Part shown: positions 1-8,889 of the stretch, in pieces | Layout of the letters: the number at the start of each line of letters is the position of its first letter | Numbering within the stretch: position 1 is the stretch's first letter | Assembly (NCBI GenBank): GCA_022072455.1 | Contig: JAJVHY010000024.1 | Location: forward strand, 62,001-126,000 | Length of the DNA stretch: 64,000 bases | Origin: Verrucomicrobiia bacterium | GTDB taxonomy: Bacteria; Verrucomicrobiota; Verrucomicrobiia; Palsa-1439 | Reading direction: 5' to 3' | Notes under the pieces: generated by a model | Told to the model about the DNA's origin: nothing | What the model saw: only the letters and a program-made list of their open reading frames with translations | Databases searched by the model: none | Position numbers and translations under genes: made by a program

Positions 1-67
1 CCAAGTCGGTGCCGATCGGCATTCGTAAACCGGCGGCGGCAAGATCGTGAAAGAGGCCGCGCTTCAT
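1..67 (-). CDS. UroD/MtaA-family methyltransferase, N-terminal fragment
   Basis: Only the first 22 codons are in the window; the gene runs off the left edge. It begins ATG at 67, seven bases after the mtaB stop, and reads MKRGLFHDLAAAGLRMPIG followed by TDL. The segment GLRMPIGTDL resembles the start of corrinoid-dependent uroporphyrinogen-decarboxylase-family methyltransferases such as MtaA. Its place third in an mtaC-mtaB operon fits an MtaA-like role, moving the methyl group from the corrinoid protein to a further acceptor. The assignment rests on a short stretch and on context, so it is tentative. Confidence 0.5.
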   Translation of the reverse strand, partial: MKRGLFHDLAAAGLRMPIGTDL

Positions 68-74
68 AGTTGGG

Positions 75-1454
75 TCACTCGAGTTCGTAATCCTTTGCGA
101 CGAATTTTGTCGTGTCCACCAGCCCCAGCATTTGATTGATGAAATCGCCCTCGCGGCCGGGGAGCGCTTGGAGGGCTTCTTCCATTGTGTCGAGCCAGAC
201 GACTTCGCGGTCCGGGATTTTTACGGCATCCACACTTTTGGCCTCGCGGAGCAGACGGATCGCCGTCAACGCAGCGGCTTTGCCGGCGTCGTAGTGGTTT
301 TTTGAGCGGACGATGGCTTCGGCAATCGCGATCGCGCATTCGGGTTTGAGGATGAACGCTTGCGGGTCGAGACGGGCGTCGGAGTTGACGAGCCATTTCC
401 GATAGAGCAGGGCGGCATTTGGGCCGTCGGCCAACGCCTGATTCATCAGCCGGCAATCGTAGATGAGTTGTTCGACGTAACAGGTCGGGGCCATGCCGCC
501 GAGGAGTTTGATGTTCTGGACGCTTTCGTTCGACCATGTGTCGCACGTCGCGGCGGCGATGTTGCCGACCGGACTGAGGTGCGCGCAAGCGGCGGTCTTG
601 CCCTCCATCGCCATCGGGAAGCCGGTAATCGCCTTAAGGATCGGGTTCTCGTACGCGCAATCCTTGCTTGGTCCGACCGCGCCGCACTCAAACGCGACGA
701 GTGACCGGACGGCGGTGACGGCGCGAACAACGGCGGCGAAGGTGCGCGGAATCATTTTCTGTTCCGCCAACACCATCGCGGTATTGCCGAAGCCGCATGC
801 CGAATCACCGGCCAGGTGGACGTGATGTTTCTTCGCGATCTTTTCGAGTTCCGTCCAGAGGAAGCGCATGTCGCGCACACCCATGGTGCACAATGCAAAA
901 ATCACCTGGCTGATGTCGCAGGCCATCAGTGCCTCATCGTTCACTTCCTTGCCGCCGACGGATTCGATGGACAGCAGTTCCGCGCCGGCCGCCGCGCACC
1001 CGTCGAAGGTCTGGATCATGCAATCCCACAGCTGACCGGAGCGCATCCGCGGCGGGCGTTCCATCTCGCGGGTGTCGTTGGGCGTGATGCGGAGAACGCT
1101 TTTGAGACCGTGCTTGGTGTGGGCAAGTTCGAGTCCGTCGAGGAGGATTTTCGTCAATTCGATGCCCCAGGCCGGGTTTTCGGTCATCGGCGGCACCGTT
1201 TCGAATTCGACGACCAATCCCGGCGCTTCGAGTTCCGCCGCGCGCAACGCGGCGCCGGTGATGATTTCCTGATAATGGCGGCGCACCTCCGGCATTGTGT
1301 CCGCATTCACAAGCATCGGCGGCAAAGTGAAATTCAGTTCGGGGTAAACGAGACCGCCGCCGATGACCAAGCCGTGTTTGGTGGTCAGCGGTTTTGGCGC
1401 GGTGCCGAAACGCAACTCATCCGGGCGCTTCAGCGCCAGCGACGTGTATTTCAT
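75..1454 (-). CDS. mtaB: Methanol--corrinoid protein co-methyltransferase MtaB
   Basis: 459 residues, against about 460 for Methanosarcina MtaB. MtaB is the zinc enzyme that activates methanol and methylates the Co(I) corrinoid carried by MtaC, in the cytoplasm. The known zinc ligands of the archaeal enzyme (Glu164, Cys220, Cys269) have counterparts here: Glu164 in LSIESVGG, Cys220 in GDSACGFGNT and Cys266 in SKDCAYEN. The glycine-rich stretch around residues 220-330, including NESVQNIKLLGG, is typical of the family. It lies 15 bases downstream of mtaC, so the two are probably co-transcribed. Specificity for methanol rather than another methyl donor is inferred from the close match to MtaB. 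Confidence 0.93.
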   Translation of the reverse strand: MKYTSLALKRPDELRFGTAPKPLTTKHGLVIGGGLVYPELNFTLPPMLVNADTMPEVRRHYQEIITGAALRAAELEAPGLVVEFETVPPMTENPAWGIELTKILLDGLELAHTKHGLKSVLRITPNDTREMERPPRMRSGQLWDCMIQTFDGCAAAGAELLSIESVGGKEVNDEALMACDISQVIFALCTMGVRDMRFLWTELEKIAKKHHVHLAGDSACGFGNTAMVLAEQKMIPRTFAAVVRAVTAVRSLVAFECGAVGPSKDCAYENPILKAITGFPMAMEGKTAACAHLSPVGNIAAATCDTWSNESVQNIKLLGGMAPTCYVEQLIYDCRLMNQALADGPNAALLYRKWLVNSDARLDPQAFILKPECAIAIAEAIVRSKNHYDAGKAAALTAIRLLREAKSVDAVKIPDREVVWLDTMEEALQALPGREGDFINQMLGLVDTTKFVAKDYELE

Positions 1455-1469
1455 TTGATCCCCCGTTGA

Positions 1470-2105
1470 TTAGGCGGCGACGAGTTGGTGCACCACGTCC
1501 ACCGCGCTGGCCGCGTCGGGCGCGAAACCATCCGCACCGATTTCCTTGGCGAAATCCTGCGTGATCGGCGCGCCGCCGATGACGACTTTAACGCTGTTCA
1601 GTCCAGCCGCGCGCACGGCGGCAATCGTGGTCTTCATGGAGGGCATCGTGGTAGTCAAGAGCGCGGACAAGCCGATGATGTCAGCTTTGTGCTCCTTGGC
1701 GGCGGTGACAAACTTCTCCGCCGGCACGTTCGTGCCGAGATCAATGACGCCGATGTTCGCGCCTTTCCACATCATCATGACGAGATTCTTGCCGATGTCA
1801 TGGAGATCGCCTTGGACGGTGCCGATGACGGCAGTGTACTTTGGTTTGATGCCGGCTTTGACAAGGAGTGGTTCAAGCAACTGCATCGCTTCCTTCATCG
1901 CGCGCGCGGCGATCAACATTTCCGGGACGAAGATTTCGTTCTTCTTGAACTTCTCACCGACCGCAGCCATACCGGGAACGAGACCCTTCTCGACGATATC
2001 CAAGGGTTTCATACCTTCATCGAGAAGCGCCTGCGAGAGACGTTTGGCCTCGTTGCGGTTGCCCTTTTCGACTGCAGCGCTGAGTTGTTTCAATGCTTCG
2101 CTCAT
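1470..2105 (-). CDS. mtaC: Methanol corrinoid protein MtaC
   Basis: 211 residues with the standard two-domain corrinoid protein layout. A helical cap domain (about residues 1-90, including MKPLDIVEKGLVPGMAAVG) precedes a Rossmann-like B12-binding domain. The histidine that ligates cobalt lies in GDLHDIGKNLV (the DxHxxG motif), followed by GVIDLGTNVP and a distal GGAPIT. The start at 2105 (MSEALKQL) has a GGAG ribosome-binding site eight bases upstream and matches the family's N-terminus; an in-frame start at 2288 would add 61 unrelated residues. It is the first gene of the operon, ahead of mtaB, and would carry the methyl group between MtaB and an MtaA-like enzyme. Confidence 0.92.
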   Translation of the reverse strand: MSEALKQLSAAVEKGNRNEAKRLSQALLDEGMKPLDIVEKGLVPGMAAVGEKFKKNEIFVPEMLIAARAMKEAMQLLEPLLVKAGIKPKYTAVIGTVQGDLHDIGKNLVMMMWKGANIGVIDLGTNVPAEKFVTAAKEHKADIIGLSALLTTTMPSMKTTIAAVRAAGLNSVKVVIGGAPITQDFAKEIGADGFAPDAASAVDVVHQLVAA

Positions 2106-2708
2106 GTAGGATCTCCAGTTAAATGGTGGTTCGGGTTCACCTCGTAGCAATGGTAATGCCGAGAATTGATGCTTGTTTCTAACTGCTTGACCGTGGGAAG
2201 TATATGCAAATCGGTGGGTCTTTCTTGTGGGCTTCCAGTCTGACAAGTTGTCATGCAAAGGCATGTGGATTCGACAGAGTGTCCACATACTGCATCAACC
2301 GGTGGGAGAGTGCGTGTTTATGACCAGAGGGCTCATTCATTGCACTCCTCCGACACTTTGGTGGTGATAAATGCCGTACAGATGGAAGTCCTACCGCAGG
2401 AGGCTTGCCGGTTAGGATACGCGCACTGGAAGTAACCGCTCACCGACGGATAACCAGAAAAAGTCTGATCGCGAGGGCAAGTCGGGTTTACTCGGAAGGA
2501 GTATCAGACTTTGGTCAGAGTAAGTTCGTTCGGACTCACGGAGACTCGATTAACAGGCTTCGTTGAGCTGTATGACCTGTCGGATGAGCCTGCCAACCAG
2601 TCACCAAATTGGCCGGGGAGCATCCGCAGCCAAGAATTACGTCAGTTGAACCCACCCAATCCGGCAACGGCCGATTGCCTTGGGGACCGACTCTGTTAGT
2701 ATGTCGGA
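2106..2708. other. Intergenic region upstream of mtaC
   Basis: About 600 bases with no convincing gene on either strand. It should contain the mtaC promoter, but no clear -35/-10 pair stands out. A perfect 10-bp inverted repeat (AAAGTCTGAT at 2460-2469 and its complement at 2503-2512) encloses a 33-base loop with a further short CGAG/CTCG stem. It is not followed by a T-run on either strand. No B12 riboswitch is supported. Confidence 0.4.
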
Positions 2709-2861
2709 GTGATCAAAGTCTCGCGGACATTCAAAGAGAACGTTTTGGCGTATGGGTTTCTGATACTCAGCATCGCCGTGTTTGTGATTTTGGCCCTCGG
2801 CGCCTGGTACGGGGCGACATCACACCGTCCCGCGCCAACTCCCGAGCACGTGGAGCAGTAG
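2709..2861 (+). CDS. Possible small single-pass membrane protein
   Basis: A GTG-initiated frame of 50 codons ending at TAG 2859-2861. The first 11 residues are basic (VIKVSRTFKEN); one strongly hydrophobic helix follows (about residues 13-34, including GFLILSIAVFVILALG); the tail is proline-rich. An in-frame stop at 2697-2699 leaves only this start or later ones, and no well-spaced ribosome-binding site is seen. The 3' end overlaps the convergent leucyl aminopeptidase gene by 42 bases. It could be a real small membrane protein, a remnant of a permease N-terminus, or chance. Function unknown. Confidence 0.3.
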   Translation: MIKVSRTFKENVLAYGFLILSIAVFVILALGAWYGATSHRPAPTPEHVEQ

Positions 2862-4289
2862 GCGCACCCCAAAGCCGGTTGCGCCCGGCGCGAGATACGG
2901 TTTCTCTTTTCCGGAATAAGCGGTGCCGGCGATGTCGAGGTGGATCCATGGAGTGGTCTGCGCGTATTTTTCGATGAACGCCGCCGCAGTGATGGCGCCG
3001 CCTTCCCGTCCGCCGGTGTTCTTGTGGTCGGCCACTTCACTTTTGATGGCGTCGCGGTATTCCTGCCAGAGTGGGAGCGGCCAGCAGCGTTCGCCGGTGC
3101 GTTCGCCGGCGGCCCGCAGGGTTTCGCTGAAGCCGGCATGGTTGCTGAACAACCCGGCTGCGTGGTTGCCCAGCGCGACGACACAGGCGCCGGTCAGGGT
3201 CGCAAAATCCACGATGGCTTGGGCCCCGCGTTCGCGGGCATAGGTGATGGCGTCGCCAAGGACAATGCGGCCTTCGGCGTCGGTGTTGATGACTTCGATG
3301 GTGACGGCGCGTTTGTCCTTCCCCCGGTAACTGGTGACGATATCGCTGGGCCGGTAGCTGGTGGAGCTGGGCATGTTTTCGGCCGCGGCGATGATGGCGA
3401 GGACGTTGACGGGGAGTTGGAGTTCGGCGACGCCACGCATGATGCCGAGGACGGCGCAGCCACCGCACTTGTCGAATTTCATATCTTCCATCCGGTCGGC
3501 GTGTTTGAGCGAGATGCCGCCGGTATCGAAGGTGATGGCTTTGCCGACCAGGGCGAAGGGTTGCTGGTCGGCCGGGCCGCCGCGGTATTCGAGGATGATG
3601 AGGCGCGGTTCGTTGGCGCTGCCGCCGCCGACGGCAAGGATTCCGCCGAAGTTTTTTTCTTTTAGCGCGGCTTTGTCGAGAATCTGACAAGTGAGACCAA
3701 CTTCGTCGGCCAGTTGCCGGGCGCGGTCGGCGAGGGTGGCCGGGGTGATGATATTGGGTGGGAGGTTGGCGAGGGCGCGGGCATAGCTCGCGGCGCGCGC
3801 GGTGACTTGGGCGCGGTGGACGATTTGCCGGGCGACGGGTAGATCGCTGCCAGCCGGCAGGCAGATGGTGAGGGTTTTGAACTCACCGGGCGTTTCGACT
3901 TGGAATTCGGTGAACTTGTAGAGGGCGAGTTCGGCGGCTTCGACGACGGTAAAGAGCGCGTCATCGGTGGGGAGGTTGAGGTGGACGGTAGCGCGGTCGA
4001 GGCCGGCGGCGCGAAGTTTTTTGATGGCTGTACCGGTGGCGCGGCGGAGTTTTTCGAGAGTGAATTCAGTGCGTTGGCCGAGGCCGACGAGGAGGAGCCG
4101 GCTGGGTTTGCCACTGCTATGGAGGAGGAGGAGTTGACTATCGGTGCCGTTGAATTCTTTGGTGGTGAGCCGCCGGAGGAGATTGCGCAAGGCGACGGGA
4201 AGGGCGGGGCGTTCATTTTGGAACGCATAGAGGACAACGACAGGACTCGGTTGTGAAAAGGCTGACTTGGCGTTGACGGTAACATTCAT
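2820..4289 (-). CDS. pepA: Cytosol (leucyl) aminopeptidase, M17 family
   Basis: 489 residues, close to the usual length of about 500. M17 enzymes are two-metal cytoplasmic exopeptidases that remove N-terminal residues from peptides. All active-site positions of E. coli PepA can be found with matching spacing: Lys250, Asp255, Lys262 and Asp273 (within GKAITFDTGGISLK and MKFDKCGG), and Asp337, Glu339 and Arg341 in NTDAEGR. The N-terminal 150 residues form the less conserved macro-like domain. The start at 4289 (MNVTVNAK) gives a normal N-terminus; the frame stays open to 4496, but the extra residues look non-coding. It is divergent from the histidine kinase gene at 4375. Confidence 0.92.
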   Translation of the reverse strand: MNVTVNAKSAFSQPSPVVVLYAFQNERPALPVALRNLLRRLTTKEFNGTDSQLLLLHSSGKPSRLLLVGLGQRTEFTLEKLRRATGTAIKKLRAAGLDRATVHLNLPTDDALFTVVEAAELALYKFTEFQVETPGEFKTLTICLPAGSDLPVARQIVHRAQVTARAASYARALANLPPNIITPATLADRARQLADEVGLTCQILDKAALKEKNFGGILAVGGGSANEPRLIILEYRGGPADQQPFALVGKAITFDTGGISLKHADRMEDMKFDKCGGCAVLGIMRGVAELQLPVNVLAIIAAAENMPSSTSYRPSDIVTSYRGKDKRAVTIEVINTDAEGRIVLGDAITYARERGAQAIVDFATLTGACVVALGNHAAGLFSNHAGFSETLRAAGERTGERCWPLPLWQEYRDAIKSEVADHKNTGGREGGAITAAAFIEKYAQTTPWIHLDIAGTAYSGKEKPYLAPGATGFGVRLLLHVLGSWRGTV

Positions 4290-4374
4290 GGGTGCGGGAC
4301 TATAGGACGGGCGCGAGATGACGTCAACGAGCGGCATTGCGGCTGCTATTGGATGGGGTGGATGACTCTTACTT

Positions 4375-6564
4375 ATGGCATTTTTCGACAAACTCAGCGG
4401 GTTATTTAGTCCGGATCTGGTGCAGGCGTGTCTGGTGTTGGCGCTGATCAGTGCGGCGGTGGTGATCGGGCTGTTTGCGTATGTCGGCCAACGCACGGAG
4501 CGGGCGTCGTACCGGTATTGGACGATCGGTTGGCTGTTTTACGCGGTATTTTTGGCGGCCATGATTGCGGCCGATTTCATGGTGCAAAATTGGCAGTTGG
4601 CGGCGGTGCCGACAGCGTGCGCGGCTTTGAGTGCGCTGTTTATTTTTGCCGGCAACATGGAGGTGGTGGAACGGCCGGTGGGGCGCAACCGGATTTTCAT
4701 CCTCGCACTGGTGATTGTGGCGCTCAACTATTTGGCGCATCGGGAGGGGTTTGCATATTGGTTCAGTTGTCCGGCGTTTTGGGCCTTGGCGGCCGTGGCG
4801 GTGCATGCCGGGCGGTTGTTTTATCTGTCCCGAACGACAACGGTGGGGGCGAAATTGGTGATGACCGGTTATACGGTTTGGGCGGCCATGGTGGTGGCGG
4901 TGCCGTTGATCGAGCGGGTTCCGGTCTTATTCGGGTTGAACGGATTTATATCAGCGGCGTGTCTGATGGCGGTGGCGTTGGGCGTGATTTTGGATCACCA
5001 GTTGACGAATTCGGAGCAGAAATATCGGGCGTTGATGGAAGGCTCCAGTGACGCGTTGTTCATGGTGGATTTGTGGTCGCTGAAGGTGGTGGATGCGAAT
5101 CAGGCCGCGAGCCGGCTGGCGCGCCGCAGTGCCGACGAGTTGGTCGGCGTGGATTTCCCCGGGATGTGTCCGGAGTTGCGGAAAGCCGGCAAGACGATGC
5201 TGGATCACCGGCGGATGTTTGCGGATGTTTTCAAACCGTTCAATGAGTTTCATCTGGTTCGCAGTGATGGGTCGTTGGTGCTGTGCGAGGGCGATACCAC
5301 GTTGGCGCAGTGGCAGGAACGAGCGGTAGTGCAGGTGCGGTTGCGGGAATTGGATCCGGCGAAAAATCTGGGACCATTGGTGCGGCGGGCAGAGAAGATG
5401 TCGTCGTTGGGACAGTTGATTGCCGGGGTGGCGCATGAGTTGAACAATCCGCTGGCGGTGGTGGTCGGGTACGCGCAAATTCTCGCGAAACAACCGAACG
5501 AGAGTGAGTTCATGCGGACGTACGTCGGGCATATTTTGCACGAGGCCGAGCGGGCGGCAAAAATCGTGCGCGATCTGTTGTCATTTGCGCGGCCTTGTGA
5601 GCCAAAGTTTGCGGTGGTGGAGATCAATCAGCTTGTGGCAGCGGTGTTGAAAGTCCGGCAACGGGATCTGGCCGGGCACGCGATTGAGTTGCGGGAAGAT
5701 CTGGCGACGGGGTTGAGCCAGACGAAGGCCGACGCAATCCAGATTGAGCAGGTGTTGAATAATTTGATCACGAACGCCGTGCATGCGATGACGAGTCAGG
5801 CGGGCGCGCGGGTGTTGACGGTGCGGACGGAAGCGCAGGGGATGTTTCTTCGCATCAGTGTGGTGGATACCGGCTGCGGAATTGCGCCGGAGACAATGGC
5901 GAAGATGTTTGAGCCGTTTTTCACGACGAAAGCTCCCGGCAAAGGCACCGGGTTGGGGTTGTCCATCTCCCAGAATATTTTGGCGGAACATCACGGGCGG
6001 CTCTGGGCGGAGAGCACGGTGGGGAAGGGCAGCACGTTCCATCTCGAACTGCCGGTGGTCCCCTGCGAGGCGCCAGCCCCAGTCCCGGTCGCAACTGAGC
6101 CGGTGGCGACGAATGTCAGTGTCAACCAAAACCGGCGGTTACTCGTGGTGGATGATGAGCCCGGCATCCGGGATGTGTTGACAGCGATTTTGGCGAGTTG
6201 TGGTTATCAAGTGACGGGGGCAGCCAACGGGGTCGAAGCGCTGGCCGAGATTCGCCGGCAGGAGTTTGACCTGATCATCACGGACATGTGCATGCCCGAA
6301 ATGGATGGTGAGAAGTTATACGATACGATCCAGGCGAAACATCCCAAGTTTGCGGATCGCATGATCTTTGTCACCGGCGATACCGTCAGTGTCAAGTCGC
6401 GGACGTTCTTGGAGCGGACGGGTTGCCGGTGGTTGAGTAAGCCCTTCAATATCAACGATGTGGAAGAAGCCGTCGAAACTTTCTTGCACGAACGGTTGGA
6501 TAAATTGACGGACGGCACGCCGTTCGCTGTAAACCAGATGAAAGAACTGCTGCGGCACACATGA
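4375..6564 (+). CDS. Hybrid sensor histidine kinase (membrane, PAS, kinase, receiver)
   Basis: 729 residues. About seven hydrophobic segments occupy residues 10-210 and form a membrane sensor module. A PAS-like domain starts at [16 protein letters not shown]. The dimerisation/phosphoacceptor domain carries His354 in [13 protein letters not shown]. The ATP-binding domain has the N box ([11 protein letters not shown]), DTGCGI and GTGLGLS. A C-terminal receiver domain begins at [11 protein letters not shown], with phosphoacceptor Asp637 in ITDMCMP. No separate output domain is attached, so the signal probably passes to another regulator by phosphorelay. Its stop overlaps the start of the next, homologous kinase (ATGA), indicating coupled translation. 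The signal sensed is unknown. Confidence 0.9.
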   Translation: MAFFDKLSGLFSPDLVQACLVLALISAAVVIGLFAYVGQRTERASYRYWTIGWLFYAVFLAAMIAADFMVQNWQLAAVPTACAALSALFIFAGNMEVVERPVGRNRIFILALVIVALNYLAHREGFAYWFSCPAFWALAAVAVHAGRLFYLSRTTTVGAKLVMTGYTVWAAMVVAVPLIERVPVLFGLNGFISAACLMAVALGVILDHQLTNSEQKYRALMEGSSDALFMVDLWSLKVVDANQAASRLARRSADELVGVDFPGMCPELRKAGKTMLDHRRMFADVFKPFNEFHLVRSDGSLVLCEGDTTLAQWQERAVVQVRLRELDPAKNLGPLVRRAEKMSSLGQLIAGVAHELNNPLAVVVGYAQILAKQPNESEFMRTYVGHILHEAERAAKIVRDLLSFARPCEPKFAVVEINQLVAAVLKVRQRDLAGHAIELREDLATGLSQTKADAIQIEQVLNNLITNAVHAMTSQAGARVLTVRTEAQGMFLRISVVDTGCGIAPETMAKMFEPFFTTKAPGKGTGLGLSISQNILAEHHGRLWAESTVGKGSTFHLELPVVPCEAPAPVPVATEPVATNVSVNQNRRLLVVDDEPGIRDVLTAILASCGYQVTGAANGVEALAEIRRQEFDLIITDMCMPEMDGEKLYDTIQAKHPKFADRMIFVTGDTVSVKSRTFLERTGCRWLSKPFNINDVEEAVETFLHERLDKLTDGTPFAVNQMKELLRHT

Positions 6565-8822
6565 ATTTCGACAATTACAAAGTCCTTGTCACAGCGGCGA
6601 TGGACTTCAGCTTTCCGCCGGAGTGGGTCAAGGCGGCATTGGTTTTGTCGTTTTTCAGCACGTGGGTGGTGATTGGCGTGTTTTGGTATCTTAACCGCCT
6701 GACGAAGAAGACCTATTTCAGTTTGTGGACAATCTCGTGGATGTTTTTCTCGGTTTGGCTGGCTGCCTCGATTCAGTTGGAAGAGACGCCCGACCAACCA
6801 TTGCTGATGATGGTGCGCCGAGCGTGCATTGGGGTTTGCGCGTTGTTCATGTTCTGGGGCAGTTTTGAAATGACCGGCTCGATGCGGCGCTCTCGCCGGG
6901 AGTTGGGGTTGGGGATTTTGCTGACGTTGGTCTGGAGTTATACCGCCGCCTATGTCGTGAAAGATCAACCGTGGATTACCGTGCCGGTCTTTGCCTTGTT
7001 TGGCGCGGCCAGTCTCTACACTGGCCGATTATACCTGCGGATGCGCAGCCGGTACCGAGGCGCGAGCATGTTGGCGACCGGGTTCATGCTTTTCGGAGTC
7101 CAACTTTTCTGCCGGCCATTCATCGAGGATGGCACCGCCTTGGCGCTCACCTGTAATTATGTGATCACGTCCATCCTGGCGGTGTTTATTGCGCTCGGGA
7201 TGATCGTGCAAACACTGGAACAGGGCCGGGAGCAGAACGACACGCTGGTCGAAGAATTCAAACGCGGCATGACCGTCCGCCGGCTCCTCGAACAGGAAGT
7301 CACCGTGTCGGAGCAAAAATACCGGGCGCTCTTTGATTCCGCGACGGACGCGTTGTTCTTGGTGGATTTGGAGACATTAAAAATCCTCGAGTACAATCTC
7401 GCCGCGGCGACCTTCGTTGGCGACAAGCCCTCGGATGGGATTGACCGATCCTTTCTCGACTTGTGCCCGAGCTTGCGCGGCATCAGCCGGAATTCACTCT
7501 TGGACAACAAACGGATGTTCGATGAAGTCTTCGGCGACTCCCACGAATTCACCATGCTGAGGCCCGACGGATCGCAAGCGCCCTGCGAAGGCACCGCCAC
7601 GCTCGTGCAATACAACCGCCGCTCGGTTCTGCAACTCGACATCCGCGAAATCACCGAGCGCAAGCGCCTCGAACAACAACTCCGCCAATCCGAAAAACTC
7701 TCCGCCCTCGGCCAATTGACGGCTGGCGTCGCCCACGAATTGAACAATCCGCTCGCAGTCATCATGGGCTACTCCCAGGTCCTCGCCAAACAAACGGAGA
7801 GCAACCCGAAACTCAAAGGCGACATCATCAAAATCCTCCGCGAAAGCGAACGCGCCGCCAAGATCGTTCGCAACCTCCTCACCTTCGCCCGGCCCCGCGA
7901 ACCCCAGATGTTGACCGTGGATATCAACCGGCTCATCGCCAATATCCTCGAAGCCTACGAGACCGAATTCGAGAACGCCATGGTGCACGTCCAGACCGCA
8001 CTTGCGCCCGACCTGCCACGCACCGTTGCCGATCCGCATCAGATAGAACAAGTCCTCGCCAACCTCGTCATCAACGCCATCCAAGCAATGGGCAACTCGA
8101 CCGCCGGCCGCAGCCTGACGGTCGGCACTGAAGTTTGCGAGCGGATGATTCGCGTGACGATCAGTGACACCGGTCCCGGCATCGCGCCGGAAGTGGTCTC
8201 GAAAATATTCGATCCGTTCTACACCACCAAATCGCCCGGCAAAGGCACGGGCCTCGGCCTCTCCATCTCGCACAGCATCATCCACGAACATCGCGGTCGG
8301 ATCTGGGTGCAAAGTGAACTCGGCCACGGCGCGACCTTCGTCATCGAACTGCCGCTCATTGCCCGCACCATCGAAGAGCAACTCGCCGAAAACCCCGTCG
8401 TCCCCGCCGCCCCGGTGGCAGATCCGGCGGCGGGCAGTTACCGGCTGTTGATTGTGGATGACGAACCGGGGATTGTCGAAGTCCTCCACGCGATTTTTAC
8501 CGGCTGTGGCTACATGGTGGACACAGCCAACAACGGCAATGAAGCGCTCGAAAAAATTGCCGACCACCACTACAATCTGATCATCTCCGACCTCTGCATG
8601 CCGGGAGTCGACGGCGAAGAGTTGTACCGGAAAGTCAAAGCGCTCGATTCCGAATTGGCCGCGCACATCATCTTCGTGACCGGCGACACCGTTAGCAACA
8701 AATCCCGCAGCTTCCTCGAATGGACCGGCAATCGCTGGTTCAGCAAACCCTTCAACATCCGCGAACTCGAAGAAGTCGTCGCCAACTTCCTCAAGCAGAA
8801 CGAAACCGCGCCGGTCGCCTGA
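6561..8822 (+). CDS. Hybrid sensor histidine kinase, paralogue of the preceding gene
   Basis: 753 residues with the same order as its upstream neighbour: about seven membrane helices (residues 15-225), a PAS-like domain from EQKYRALFDSATDALF, His392 in [13 protein letters not shown], an ATPase domain with DTGPGI and GTGLGLS, and a receiver domain with Asp677 in ISDLCMPG. A short helical linker (about residues 230-250) precedes the PAS domain. Similarity to the first kinase runs end to end, so this is a tandem duplication that has diverged. The ATGA overlap means the two are made together, perhaps as partners or heterodimers. Codon use shifts within the gene from G-rich to C-rich third positions; the meaning is unclear. 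Confidence 0.9.
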   Translation: MNFDNYKVLVTAAMDFSFPPEWVKAALVLSFFSTWVVIGVFWYLNRLTKKTYFSLWTISWMFFSVWLAASIQLEETPDQPLLMMVRRACIGVCALFMFWGSFEMTGSMRRSRRELGLGILLTLVWSYTAAYVVKDQPWITVPVFALFGAASLYTGRLYLRMRSRYRGASMLATGFMLFGVQLFCRPFIEDGTALALTCNYVITSILAVFIALGMIVQTLEQGREQNDTLVEEFKRGMTVRRLLEQEVTVSEQKYRALFDSATDALFLVDLETLKILEYNLAAATFVGDKPSDGIDRSFLDLCPSLRGISRNSLLDNKRMFDEVFGDSHEFTMLRPDGSQAPCEGTATLVQYNRRSVLQLDIREITERKRLEQQLRQSEKLSALGQLTAGVAHELNNPLAVIMGYSQVLAKQTESNPKLKGDIIKILRESERAAKIVRNLLTFARPREPQMLTVDINRLIANILEAYETEFENAMVHVQTALAPDLPRTVADPHQIEQVLANLVINAIQAMGNSTAGRSLTVGTEVCERMIRVTISDTGPGIAPEVVSKIFDPFYTTKSPGKGTGLGLSISHSIIHEHRGRIWVQSELGHGATFVIELPLIARTIEEQLAENPVVPAAPVADPAAGSYRLLIVDDEPGIVEVLHAIFTGCGYMVDTANNGNEALEKIADHHYNLIISDLCMPGVDGEELYRKVKALDSELAAHIIFVTGDTVSNKSRSFLEWTGNRWFSKPFNIRELEEVVANFLKQNETAPVA

Positions 8823-8889
8823 CGTTTTCCGATTGCACCTTGTCACCCCCCGGCATCGCTGTTACTGTCGGTCTCGAATTCGCCTTACG

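Noticed and set aside
2395..2415. A plus-strand stretch (CAGGAGGCTTGCC) resembling the B12 box of cobalamin riboswitches near mtaC
   Set aside because: It is on the strand opposite to mtaC, the adjacent GCCACTG-type element and pseudoknot parts are missing, and there is no plus-strand gene to control.
7494..8846. A 450-codon minus-strand frame over the second histidine kinase
   Set aside because: Antisense shadow of strongly conserved kinase motifs.
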